From Porphyromonadaceae bacterium (GTDB lineage Bacteria > Bacteroidota > Bacteroidia > Bacteroidales > Paludibacteraceae): a stretch of DNA of 31,439 nt. Below, in pieces: positions 10,364-17,411 of the stretch; positions within the stretch are counted from its first letter, which is position 1; each line of letters starts with the position of its first letter. The DNA is taken from positions 1 through 31,439 of the forward strand of contig CAJPPQ010000001.1 of NCBI GenBank assembly GCA_905372605.1, given 5' to 3'. The translations under genes were made by a program, and so were the position numbers. The notes under the pieces were generated by a model. That model did no database searches, was not told the DNA's origin, and was given only the letters and a program-made list of their open reading frames with translations.

Positions 10364-11091
10364 TGGCAGAAACAAAAATAGAATGGACAGATAAAACTTG
10401 GAATCCAATTACAGGTTGTACAAAGCTTTCTGATGGTTGTGCTCATTGCTATGCAGAAGTGATGGCAAGGCGTTTGAAAGCAATGGGACAAAAGAAATAT
10501 ATAAATGGATTTCAATTAACAATGCATGAGGATGACTTGAATGAACCTTATAAATGGAAAGGCAGTCATAATGTGTTTGTGTGTTCTATGGCAGACTTGT
10601 TTCATAAAGATGTTCCATTTGAGTTTATTGATAAATTAATGGATGTTATAATAGATACCCCACAACATCGATACCAGATACTAACGAAAAGGGCAGAGCG
10701 GATGGAAGAGTATTTTAGAAATAAAAAAGTTCCAGATAATGCTTGGTTGGGAGTTACTGTTGAAAATCAAGAGTCGAAATATCGCATTGATTATTTGTCT
10801 ATAATAGATGCAAAAGTTCATTTTTTATCTTGTGAACCTTTATTGGAAGATATTGGAAAATTAAATCTTGGAAATATCCAATGGATAATTGTTGGAGGTG
10901 AAAGTGGCTTTCAAGCTAGACGAATGAAAGAAGAATGGGTATTAAATATCATAGAGCAGGCTCGCGTTAATAACATTTCATTTTTCTTTAAACAATGGGG
11001 GACTTGGGGACAGGATGGGATAAAACGTAACAAGAAATCTAATGGAAAGTTACTACAAGGCACAATTATTCAAGAGTTTCCAAATGTATGA
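10363..11091 (+). CDS. DUF5131 / phage Gp37-Gp68 family three-Cys protein
   Basis: This 242-residue protein begins MAETKIEWTDKTWNPITGC and carries Cys19-x6-Cys26-x2-Cys29 (CTKLSDGCAHCYA), the three-Cys signature of PF07505. The arrangement is reminiscent of a radical-SAM iron-sulfur site although the spacing differs from CxxxCxxC. Further family motifs are FVCSMADLFH, YQILTKRAERM, WLGVTVENQ, LSCEPLLEDI, IIVGGESG and FFFKQWG, consistent with a TIM-barrel enzyme. I start at the ATG at 10363, which overlaps the TcmP stop; the GTG three bases earlier is an alternative. Function is unknown. The pair occurs on phages and in mobile regions, and here it sits within a restriction operon. It seems intact. 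Confidence 0.85.
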   Translation: MAETKIEWTDKTWNPITGCTKLSDGCAHCYAEVMARRLKAMGQKKYINGFQLTMHEDDLNEPYKWKGSHNVFVCSMADLFHKDVPFEFIDKLMDVIIDTPQHRYQILTKRAERMEEYFRNKKVPDNAWLGVTVENQESKYRIDYLSIIDAKVHFLSCEPLLEDIGKLNLGNIQWIIVGGESGFQARRMKEEWVLNIIEQARVNNISFFFKQWGTWGQDGIKRNKKSNGKLLQGTIIQEFPNV

Positions 11092-11103
11092 TTGACTAAG
11101 TAA

Positions 11104-11208
11104 AACAAAACTATTGCCATTCGTTACGGTTTTACCGAAGAGGAACTCGACTTTATCATCAACTACGACATCAAATATCGTATGGGCGACGAGCTAAATG
11201 AAGAATAA
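11104..11208 (+). pseudogene. Stub of a second methylase allele (34 C-terminal codons)
   Basis: The frame NKTIAIRYGFTEEELDFIIN continues to YRMGDELNEE and a TAA at 11206. From Phe onward it is identical to the end of the complete methylase, while the first nine residues differ (KTIAIRYG against KILAVHYA), as expected for another allele rather than a simple copy. A TAA at 11101 precedes it and there is no start codon. The stub lies 11 bp before the rhuM ATG, the same spacing as between helicase and methylase. It was therefore probably the original methylase end before the TcmP-DUF5131 segment arrived. Confidence 0.88.
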
Positions 11209-11218
11209 AAGATATAAT
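11124..11218 (+). repeat. Direct repeat, copy 2 (methylase stub)
   Basis: This is the second copy of the 95-bp repeat at 9110-9204, with two mismatches. It includes the stop codon and the AAAGATATAAT that follows it. Homology ends one base before the rhuM start codon. Confidence 0.95.
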
Positions 11219-11219
11219 C

Positions 11220-12254
11220 ATGATGGAAGCAAACAGAGACGATAATATGCTCATCTACAGGTCGGCAGATGGCAAGATAAAGATAGATGTCCGATTTGAA
11301 AATGAAACGGTTTGGCTGACACAGTCGCAGATGTGCGTGCTCTTTGGTCGCGAGCGTAGTGTAATTACCAAGCATGTAAAGAACATATTCGAAGAAAAAG
11401 AGCTTGATGAGAATAGCAATGTGCAAATTTTGCACATTGCAAATTCCGATAAGCCTGTAAAGTTCTACAACCTTGACGTAATCATCTCGGTAGGTTATCG
11501 TGTCAAGTCGCAGCAAGGCACACAGTTTCGCATCTGGGCTACACAACGATTGAAAGAATATATCATCAAAGGTTTTGCGTTGAATGATGAGCGATTCAAG
11601 ACGGGGTCTTCCTACAACTATTTTAAGGAACTCTTAGGACGCATTCGTGAGATACGCCTTTCGGAAAAGGTTTTCTATCAACAGATAAAGGATATTTATG
11701 CTACCAGTATCGACTATGATCCTTCTGCTGCGACTACCTTGGCTTTCTTTAAGGAGATACAAAACAAGCTGCTTTGGGCTGTCAGCGGCAAGACTGCTGC
11801 CGAACTTATGTATTATCGTGCTAATGCCTCTCTGCCCCTGATGGGACTTACATCTACCGAGAAGGAGGGAAAGGTTACCAAGGGCGATGCTCTGATAGGT
11901 AAGAACTACTTGAATGAGAAAGAGATTAGCCAACTAAAACTCATTGTAGAGCAGTTCCTTGCCTATGCCGAGGCTCAGGCTTTGGCAGAGAAACCGATGT
12001 ATATGCGTGATTGGATTCGGAAACTCCGCCTTGTGCTTACTATGAACGAGAAGAGTATCCTCGAACATGCAGGAAAAATTTCTCACGAGATGGCTGTAGC
12101 GAAAGCCACAGAGGAGTACATCGCTTACAAAGAGCAGCAACGGCAAATAGAACACTTCGAGAGTATCAAGCAGCTCGACCAAGACCTTAAACGTATCGCA
12201 GCACGCACGAACGATAGAAAGAGTGGCGACGACGGAGAAGCCATAAAGAAATAA
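11220..12254 (+). CDS. RhuM-family (virulence RhuM, PF13310) protein
   Basis: This 344-residue protein matches the RhuM family: KIDVRFENETVWLTQSQMCV with ALF/VLFGRERSVITKHVKNIF in the N-terminal helix-turn-helix-like part, then FYNLDVIISVGYRVKSQQGT and FRIWATQRLKEYIIKGFALN, which are the most conserved stretches. The C-terminal half is helical and charged. RhuM was named after a Salmonella pathogenicity-island gene; many homologues lie in restriction loci, and the molecular role is not established. The start at 11220 is part of ATGATG. It is 11 bp after the methylase stub and 3 bp before the next gene, so it belongs to the operon. A 12-bp perfect inverted repeat lies at 11416-11440. A DNA-binding or accessory role in the system is a guess. 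Confidence 0.85.
   Translation: MMEANRDDNMLIYRSADGKIKIDVRFENETVWLTQSQMCVLFGRERSVITKHVKNIFEEKELDENSNVQILHIANSDKPVKFYNLDVIISVGYRVKSQQGTQFRIWATQRLKEYIIKGFALNDERFKTGSSYNYFKELLGRIREIRLSEKVFYQQIKDIYATSIDYDPSAATTLAFFKEIQNKLLWAVSGKTAAELMYYRANASLPLMGLTSTEKEGKVTKGDALIGKNYLNEKEISQLKLIVEQFLAYAEAQALAEKPMYMRDWIRKLRLVLTMNEKSILEHAGKISHEMAVAKATEEYIAYKEQQRQIEHFESIKQLDQDLKRIAARTNDRKSGDDGEAIKK
11416..11440. repeat. 12-bp perfect inverted repeat inside rhuM
   Basis: GCAATGTGCAAA (11416-11427) and TTTGCACATTGC (11429-11440) are exact inverted copies around a single T. The segment encodes SNVQILHIAN and stays in frame. Confidence 0.75.
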
Positions 12255-12257
12255 TCT

Positions 12258-12743
12258 ATGCAGATCAAAGTAGAATATCTTGGCAATCGTGAGTTGCTCG
12301 AGGCACACAAGACGGCTTTTCTCTGCTCACGCAGGGTGAGCAGTCCGGCGGTGCTGCGCTGTTACGACTGGGCGACCGAGGCGTGTCGATCCGACGGGGT
12401 GGTCGTAAGCGGCTTCCAGTCGCGAATAGAGCGAGACGTGCTCCATTTTCTCCTGCAAGGGCAGAAGCCTCTCATCGTGGTTATTGCTCGGCGAATGTAT
12501 ACCGTCCTTGCCTCCGAACTGCAATCCGCGATGGACGCGGGGCGACTGCTTATAGTCAGCACCGCACCGAAAGCGACGCGGGCGAGCCAAACTGCCGCCG
12601 ACGAGCGAAACCGATATATCGCCGAGCTCGCCGACGAGATAGTCTTCGGATATATCGCCCCCGATAGCCGTCTCGATACTCTGTATCGGCACTACTCATC
12701 GAAGTCTACTATATTGTACTCCCAACCTAATCCTATATATTAG
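12258..12743 (+). CDS. Small DprA/SLOG-like nucleotide-binding protein
   Basis: The 161-residue protein resembles the Rossmann core of DprA (DNA processing protein A): AFLCSRRVSSPAVLRCYDWA matches the nucleotide-binding GSR region, VVVSGFQSRIERDVLHFLLQG matches the GG/SG-x-A-x-GID segment, and ADERNRYIAELADEIVFGYI matches the RNRIIAGLS-A-x-VV segment. It lacks the N-terminal SAM and C-terminal winged-helix domains of full DprA (about 300-380 residues). It therefore belongs to the wider SMF/LOG (SLOG) group, some of whose members sense nucleotides in conflict systems. It follows rhuM after 3 bp and ends the operon. Base composition is clearly more GC-rich than rhuM or the TcmP pair. A nucleotide-sensing role is inferred. 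Confidence 0.7.
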   Translation: MQIKVEYLGNRELLEAHKTAFLCSRRVSSPAVLRCYDWATEACRSDGVVVSGFQSRIERDVLHFLLQGQKPLIVVIARRMYTVLASELQSAMDAGRLLIVSTAPKATRASQTAADERNRYIAELADEIVFGYIAPDSRLDTLYRHYSSKSTILYSQPNPIY

Positions 12744-12798
12744 TAAGTCTTATACTGCCGTTTTGGTGTATGAGTGGGCATTATTCGAGAAAAAATAT

Positions 12799-12806
12799 TA
12801 ATTTTG
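12799..12806 (+). promoter_or_regulatory. -7 promoter box before map
   Basis: TAATTTTG at 12799-12806 fits the Bacteroidota -7 consensus, 34 bp before the map ATG. No good -33 element is seen at the right distance. It suggests that map-infA have their own promoter rather than relying on the restriction operon. Confidence 0.5.
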
Positions 12807-12839
12807 CACCCTATTTTTATGATTCGATAATCTATTGAA

Positions 12840-13619
12840 ATGATATATATAAAGACAGACGAAGAGATAGAAAAACTCCGCAGTAGTTGCCTTTTGGTCT
12901 CTAAGACTCTGGCAATGCTTGCGCCTCTGGTGCAGCCCGGCGTATCGACCAAATATCTCGATAGCCTTGCCGAGGAGTTTATCCGCGACAATGGTGCCGA
13001 GACCCCTTGCAAAGGCTACTATGGCTATCCGTGCGCCACGTGTATGTCGGTAAACGACGTAGTTGTGCACGGTATTCCTTCGAATAAGACCATACTCCAA
13101 GAGGGCGATATTATATCTATCGACCTCTGTACGTACAAAGACGGATTTGTCGGCGATAGTGCGTATACATTTGCCGTAGGCGACGTATCCGACGAGGTAA
13201 GACAGTTGCTGAAGACTACGAAAGAGTCTCTGTATAAGGGAATAGCGATGGCAGTGGCGGGCAATCGTGTCGGTGATATATCGAATGCCGTGCAGACCTA
13301 TTGCGAGGCGGCCGGTTACTCTTGCGTACGCGAGATGGTCGGACACGGTCTGGGCAGAAGTATGCACGAAGACCCACAGGTGCCAAACTACGGCAAGCGG
13401 GGGCAAGGACCAATGCTAAAAGAGAATATGGTAATCTGTATCGAACCTATGATAAATATGGGAAACTATCGTATCTCCATCGACAACGACGGGTGGACGG
13501 CTCGTACGGCAGACCGCAAATGGGCGGCTCACTTCGAGCATGCAGTAGCCGTACGGAAAGGCAAAGCAGATATATTATCGGACTTTGCTATAATAGAAGA
13601 CGCTCTTAAAACGGAATAA
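12840..13619 (+). CDS. map: Methionine aminopeptidase, type I
   Basis: This enzyme removes the initiator methionine from new proteins. The 259-residue sequence holds all five metal ligands: Asp95 and Asp106 ([15 protein letters not shown]), His169 (GHGLG), Glu202 (IEPM) and Glu233 (HFEHAVAV), plus substrate-contacting His77 (NDVVVHGIP). Length is that of a bare type Ia enzyme without an N-terminal extension. In most Bacteroidota map lies between secY and infA within the ribosomal-protein superoperon. Here only infA follows, 19 bp downstream, and a restriction operon lies upstream. Confidence 0.97.
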   Translation: MIYIKTDEEIEKLRSSCLLVSKTLAMLAPLVQPGVSTKYLDSLAEEFIRDNGAETPCKGYYGYPCATCMSVNDVVVHGIPSNKTILQEGDIISIDLCTYKDGFVGDSAYTFAVGDVSDEVRQLLKTTKESLYKGIAMAVAGNRVGDISNAVQTYCEAAGYSCVREMVGHGLGRSMHEDPQVPNYGKRGQGPMLKENMVICIEPMINMGNYRISIDNDGWTARTADRKWAAHFEHAVAVRKGKADILSDFAIIEDALKTE

Positions 13620-13638
13620 CTTACACAAATATCAATTT

Positions 13639-13857
13639 ATGGCAAAACAAGAAGCAATAGAAATAGACGGTACCATATTGGAGGCGTTGTCGAATGCAAT
13701 GTTTCGGGTCAGACTCGAAAACGGACACGAGATAATAGCCCATATATCGGGAAAAATGAGGATGCATTATATCCGCATATTACCCGGCGATAAGGTGAAG
13801 GTCGAAATGTCTCCTTATGACTTATCGAAGGGTCGTATATCGTTCAGATACAAGTAA
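13639..13857 (+). CDS. infA: Translation initiation factor IF-1
   Basis: The 72-residue protein has the full S1/OB-fold sequence of IF-1 ([55 protein letters not shown], ending ISFRYK). It binds the 30S A site during initiation. It follows map closely and should share its transcript. The usual next genes (rpmJ, rpsM, rpsK, rpsD) are absent: 13858-13983 has no gene and a hairpin ends the unit. Confidence 0.97.
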   Translation: MAKQEAIEIDGTILEALSNAMFRVRLENGHEIIAHISGKMRMHYIRILPGDKVKVEMSPYDLSKGRISFRYK

Positions 13858-13983
13858 CAACGCTTAAGGTTGTCTGATATTATATTAATATTATAGGAGC
13901 GGTACAAGTGGTTAGGCTTGTATTTTGCTCTTTTTTTGTTGCTTCCGAAGTGTTGTCGGGTTTAGCCATATCAATACAAGAAA

Positions 13984-14012
13984 CTACCTATACAAATGTA
14001 TTGTATAGGTAG
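13984..14012. terminator. Hairpin between convergent infA and rpsT, probable terminator
   Basis: CTACCTATACAA (13984-13995) and TTGTATAGGTAG (14001-14012) form a perfect 12-bp stem with a 5-base loop. On the minus strand the stem is followed by TTTCTT, so it fits best as the rpsT terminator but could serve both genes. Confidence 0.65.
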
Positions 14013-14063
14013 CCATCATCTATAACAAATATGAAAAATTTAAATGTGTTTTCTCTATCTTTT

Positions 14064-14318
14064 TTATGCCAGTTTAGCGATATGTTTCGACAGCTTCGAT
14101 TTGAGGTTGCTTGCTTTGTTTTGATGTATGATATTGCGTTTTGCAAGTTTGTCGAGCATCGACGATACTTTGGGCAAAAACTCAACGGCAATAGCCTTAT
14201 CGGTCGTAGCACGTAGCTTTCTTACGGCATTACGAGCAGTCTTTGCATAGTATTTATTATGCAACCGTTTTCTTTGAATCTGACGAATTCTTTTAATAGA
14301 TGATTTATGATTTGCCAT
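14064..14318 (-). CDS. rpsT: 30S ribosomal protein S20
   Basis: The 84-residue, Lys/Arg-rich protein begins [19 protein letters not shown] and includes the [16 protein letters not shown] segment and a C-terminal helix ending [20 protein letters not shown], all typical of S20, which binds 16S rRNA. It lies 32 nt after tRNA-Glu on the same strand, so both are probably made from one transcript. In other Bacteroidales I recall rpsT lying beside gyrB. Here about 12 kb of plus-strand DNA separates them. Confidence 0.96.
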   Translation of the reverse strand: MANHKSSIKRIRQIQRKRLHNKYYAKTARNAVRKLRATTDKAIAVEFLPKVSSMLDKLAKRNIIHQNKASNLKSKLSKHIAKLA

Positions 14319-14350
14319 TTCTAAAACAAATTTTTATCGTTAAAAAATTG

Positions 14351-14423
14351 TAGCCCATAGGGGAATCGAACCCCTCTTTCCAGAATGAAAATCTGGCGTC
14401 CTGAACCGATAGACGAATGGGCC
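14351..14423 (-). tRNA. tRNA-Glu (anticodon UUC)
   Basis: Read on the minus strand, the 73-nt gene has acceptor arms GGCCCAT and ATGGGCT (one G-U pair at the end), an anticodon stem CCAGA/TCTGG around the loop TTTTCAT with anticodon TTC, and a T arm GAGGGGTTCGATTCCCCT. Discriminator base is A. CCA is not encoded. Confidence 0.95.
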
Positions 14424-14455
14424 TTAAATATTATTCGTATATCCGAATTGGACTG

Positions 14456-14485
14456 CAAAGGTAACACTTTTTTTTAAACAGACAA
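14456..14485 (-). promoter_or_regulatory. Promoter of tRNA-Glu-rpsT
   Basis: On the minus strand TACCTTTG (plus 14456-14463) fits the -7 box and TTG (14483-14485) lies 19 bp upstream. The start would be close to the tRNA 5' end, leaving only a short leader. Confidence 0.7.
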
Positions 14486-14566
14486 CACCGGTCGGCGATT
14501 TTTTTACAAAAATATTGCCAGCGTACTATTTAGTCGATATTATATACTGAGATATATGGTTTATAA

Positions 14567-16102
14567 TCATCGACTTCTCACCCTTTTTATAAAAATATTA
14601 TACAGAGCCTTCAATAGATATTCGATATCGGTTTTGAGCGGGGCTTTCAGATATCTGTCGATATATCGCTCCTCGGAGTCGTAAAACTCTTTTTCGTTCT
14701 TAGGTAAGTCTCTGTACATAGGTGGTATAAGTCCGGGTTTCACCTTAGTACGTTTATCTTGCAGGTATTGCGGGTAGGTGTTGAAGTTCGATACGCTCAG
14801 TGGACGTACCCCTATCAGTTTGAGATCGCCTCTGAGAAGATTCCATATCATCGGCAGTTCGTCGATCCAGAATTTGCGAAAGACTCTGCCCCAGCCGGTT
14901 ACACGCATATCGTCTTTTATCTTGCCTATATCGTCTACACCTGCTTTACTGTACATATAGCTCTGAATATATTCGGCATACGGATACATTGTACGCATCT
15001 TGTATATGGGACGTATCTCTTTGTTTTTGCAGACTCTCGGAAGCTTGATGATAATGCCGTAACGCTTGTGTACGAGGTGTTGAGGGTTCGAAATACGACG
15101 AGCTACTATCCAACTCAGTGAGGGAGTCGTACCTGTATCTACCACCTCGAAACCGCAGTAATATAATCTTCCAAGTATCTCTGTGTGAGATAGATAGCGA
15201 TTTTTGCCCTTAGTGATATCGAAATATAGTCGATGTGTAAGTATTATCTTGGGCAATATCCTTTTAAAGAAAAATACCGAAGCCTGTACTATACTTCTCA
15301 CTACGGGTGGATATTTTTTGTCGATATCGTCGTGCAGTTGCTCTATCGATTTGTAACAGACACACCAGATACCGTCGTCGGGGAGTTTTTCGTTTATCTT
15401 GTTGAATATCCGATTGATACCCCGTATCGAATTTAGTTGTGCCAGATTTACCAAAGTACTGTAGCGATACTGACGTATAGTATTGAAATTGAATAATGTA
15501 GTAGAAGCAAATACACGTGTATTCGACGACTTCAAGTCGATATGCTGCTGAAGAAAATCGAGAGACTCTTGGTCGGTATATCTGCATATCTCGTTTTTTA
15601 TATCTTCGTACTCAGTTGAGCCTATCTCTTTTGGGGCTTTGAGTACACTTGCCGATAGACGAGGCTCTACCTGAGGCAGCTCGTCGTCCATATTCGTAGC
15701 ATAGCGATAGAACTGATATATAAGTATAATCGTATAACTCACTATAAACATTATCACTACCATCGTAGTTACGACATATATCGATACGTCTTTGAAAAAC
15801 GGTATAAAGCCCATACCAAAGTAAAATGAGCCATATACTATGAGCGATACAAGAAAGACCACCAACAACTCTCGAGTGAAACGATAGGTCTTCTGCCTAC
15901 GATACCGCTGTAATATATACGATACGACTATCCAGTATACAAGCACATAGCCGAAGACATAGATGTAGTTTATTATTGTGGTCTTCTCGGTCGATATACG
16001 CCAAACCAGCAGTATAAGTAGCGTGAATATCCAAGCGAAGAGGTCGACCGATATTTTCCTCCAACTTGGTGTGTATGAGAGCGATTGTAGCAATCTATTC
16101 AT
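14567..16102 (-). CDS. Membrane sugar transferase (polyprenyl-phosphate sugar-1-phosphate transferase family)
   Basis: The 511-residue protein has four predicted membrane helices at about residues 16-38, 44-65, 78-103 and 106-134. A soluble middle region (about 160-345) follows, then a C-terminal bacterial sugar-transferase domain with YKMRTM, DMRVTGWGRVFRKFWIDELP, MIWNLLRGDLKLIGVRPLS and KVKPGLI. Such enzymes move a sugar phosphate from a nucleotide sugar to undecaprenyl phosphate, starting surface-glycan or O-antigen synthesis. The topology resembles WbaP/WcaJ, but the middle region (HRLYFDITKGKNRYLSHTEI) is not the usual nucleotide-binding domain and I do not recognise it. No other glycan genes are adjacent, so the substrate cannot be inferred. 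The catalytic segment deviates slightly (KDDMR where DPR is common). Confidence 0.8.
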   Translation of the reverse strand: MNRLLQSLSYTPSWRKISVDLFAWIFTLLILLVWRISTEKTTIINYIYVFGYVLVYWIVVSYILQRYRRQKTYRFTRELLVVFLVSLIVYGSFYFGMGFIPFFKDVSIYVVTTMVVIMFIVSYTIILIYQFYRYATNMDDELPQVEPRLSASVLKAPKEIGSTEYEDIKNEICRYTDQESLDFLQQHIDLKSSNTRVFASTTLFNFNTIRQYRYSTLVNLAQLNSIRGINRIFNKINEKLPDDGIWCVCYKSIEQLHDDIDKKYPPVVRSIVQASVFFFKRILPKIILTHRLYFDITKGKNRYLSHTEILGRLYYCGFEVVDTGTTPSLSWIVARRISNPQHLVHKRYGIIIKLPRVCKNKEIRPIYKMRTMYPYAEYIQSYMYSKAGVDDIGKIKDDMRVTGWGRVFRKFWIDELPMIWNLLRGDLKLIGVRPLSVSNFNTYPQYLQDKRTKVKPGLIPPMYRDLPKNEKEFYDSEERYIDRYLKAPLKTDIEYLLKALYNIFIKRVRSR

Positions 16103-16130
16103 ATACGATTAAAAATATTGTTTCTATCTA

Positions 16131-16138
16131 CAAAGATA
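16131..16138 (-). promoter_or_regulatory. -7 promoter box before the sugar transferase
   Basis: On the minus strand TATCTTTG (plus 16131-16138) fits the consensus, about 30 bp before the ATG. A TTG at 16161-16163 is 22 bp further upstream, slightly long. Confidence 0.5.
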
Positions 16139-16219
16139 TGAAAAATACTCCATTTGTGTACAACTATTATTTGCTACCTACGCTATACAGCTCTCTTTTG
16201 TCTGATGAAAAAGACAAAA

Positions 16220-16262
16220 AAAAGACACTCCTACTCTTCTTTCTTAGAGCGGAGTGTCTTTT
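16220..16262 (-). terminator. Rho-independent terminator of the Ig-like lipoprotein gene
   Basis: AAAAGACACTCC and GGAGTGTCTTTT (16220-16231, 16251-16262) form a 12-bp stem with a 19-base loop. On the minus strand the stem runs into nine T residues. It lies 37 bp after the lipoprotein stop. Confidence 0.85.
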
Positions 16263-16298
16263 GTAATCAATGTCTATCTGAAAAAGACTTAGTGTCTC

Positions 16299-17156
16299 TT
16301 AGCGGATAGCACGAAATGTTCTCATAGGAGCACTACCCTTAGGAGTGATATTGAGACTACCTGTATATTTCAGTTTCAGTGTGCTACCGAAGTGAGAAGT
16401 AATATTGAAATCTATGGCAGTAGCACTTACTGTAGCTGTACCACTAGCGAAGAAGTAGAAAGGAGTTGCTAAAAACTTCTTGCCATTTTCTGTTGTTGTT
16501 TTAGAAATGTAAGAAGGAGAAACTTGATTATTTTTTATTCCTGTAGATTTTATTATGGTATTTAATGCAGCCTTCTTTATATCTACTACATTGTATGTAG
16601 CTTCCGGTAGTTTTGTAGCATTTTTATCTACAACGAGGGCAATAGTACATACAAAGCCATTAGCATTCTCGTCTGTTTCAAGAAATACTAAATTAGCTGG
16701 GTCTACTGTTTGTATAACTTCTATTTTACCTGCGTTCCACTCTTCGTTTATAGTAGTTTTTGCTTCCGGTTCGTAGTTCTTGAATGCTGTTTCGTCGTTG
16801 GGATCCGGTTTAGGATCGGGGTCAGACGATGCAGTTACCGTTACTTTACAAGTAGCTGTTCTGTTGGCATCTACGGTAGTAACTGTAATAGTAGCTTCAC
16901 CTGCTGCGATACCTTTTACTTTACCATTTTTGTCTACAGTAGCTACGGCAGCCTTATCAGACTCCCATGTTACTGCTTTATTTTTAGCATCGGACGGAGT
17001 TACCGTTGCCTTAAGAGTGAACTCTTCACCTACCTTTATACTCTTAGTAGTTGCGCTAAGAGTAACACTTTCTACTTTCTGGTCTTTCTTACAAGAAGCG
17101 AAAGCAACCATCATCACTGCTGCTATAAGCAGTCCAAAACCAAATACTTTCTTCAT
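16299..17156 (-). CDS. Lipoprotein with a bacterial Ig-like (Big_2) domain
   Basis: The 285-residue product has a lipoprotein signal (MKKVFGFGLLIAAVMMVAFA) with lipidation Cys22 in ASCKK, then a Big_2-type domain at about 28-108: VTLSATTKSIKVGEEFTLKA, VTWESDKAAVATVDKNGKVK, GIAAGEATITVTT. A Pro/Asp linker (SDPDPKPDPND) follows, and a C-terminal region of about 165 residues with beta-rich spacing that I do not recognise. It is likely anchored on a cell-surface or periplasmic membrane face. The Lys residues right after the Cys do not match the acidic surface-export signal described for some Bacteroidota. It has its own promoter and terminator, so it is a single-gene unit. Confidence 0.8.
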   Translation of the reverse strand: MKKVFGFGLLIAAVMMVAFASCKKDQKVESVTLSATTKSIKVGEEFTLKATVTPSDAKNKAVTWESDKAAVATVDKNGKVKGIAAGEATITVTTVDANRTATCKVTVTASSDPDPKPDPNDETAFKNYEPEAKTTINEEWNAGKIEVIQTVDPANLVFLETDENANGFVCTIALVVDKNATKLPEATYNVVDIKKAALNTIIKSTGIKNNQVSPSYISKTTTENGKKFLATPFYFFASGTATVSATAIDFNITSHFGSTLKLKYTGSLNITPKGSAPMRTFRAIR

Positions 17157-17257
17157 AAAATGTTCTGTTTTTTAATTGATTATTAAATTATTGAATATGT
17201 AATATTATTTATTATCTATAGTAAAACGTATTTGCCGTCCGTTCGCAGTCGATAGCA

Positions 17258-17287
17258 CAAAGGTAATACTATTTTTGTTATTACAAA
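17258..17287 (-). promoter_or_regulatory. Promoter of the Ig-like lipoprotein gene
   Basis: On the minus strand TACCTTTG (plus 17258-17265) and TTTG (17284-17287) are 18 bp apart. The leader to the ATG at 17156 would be about 95 nt and very AT-rich. Confidence 0.6.
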
Positions 17288-17411
17288 TGCGTCAATCAAA
17301 TTTTTTTATCGTCCATGCGAAAAATATTCCAGCCTCAAAAAATACGATACTTTACCTAAGACCGATAATGCCCCTTATGGTTTAATGCAATATCGGTATA
17401 TGATGTGTTTT

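Noticed and set aside
2518..12743. A complete DISARM or BREX system
   Set aside because: The SNF2 helicase and methylase fit, but no drmA, drmB (DUF1998), brxL, brxC or pglZ-like gene is present.
2518..12743. Transposase, integrase or CRISPR array in the accessory block
   Set aside because: No transposase or integrase motifs, terminal inverted repeats of an IS, or regularly spaced repeats were seen. The only long direct repeat is the methylase end.
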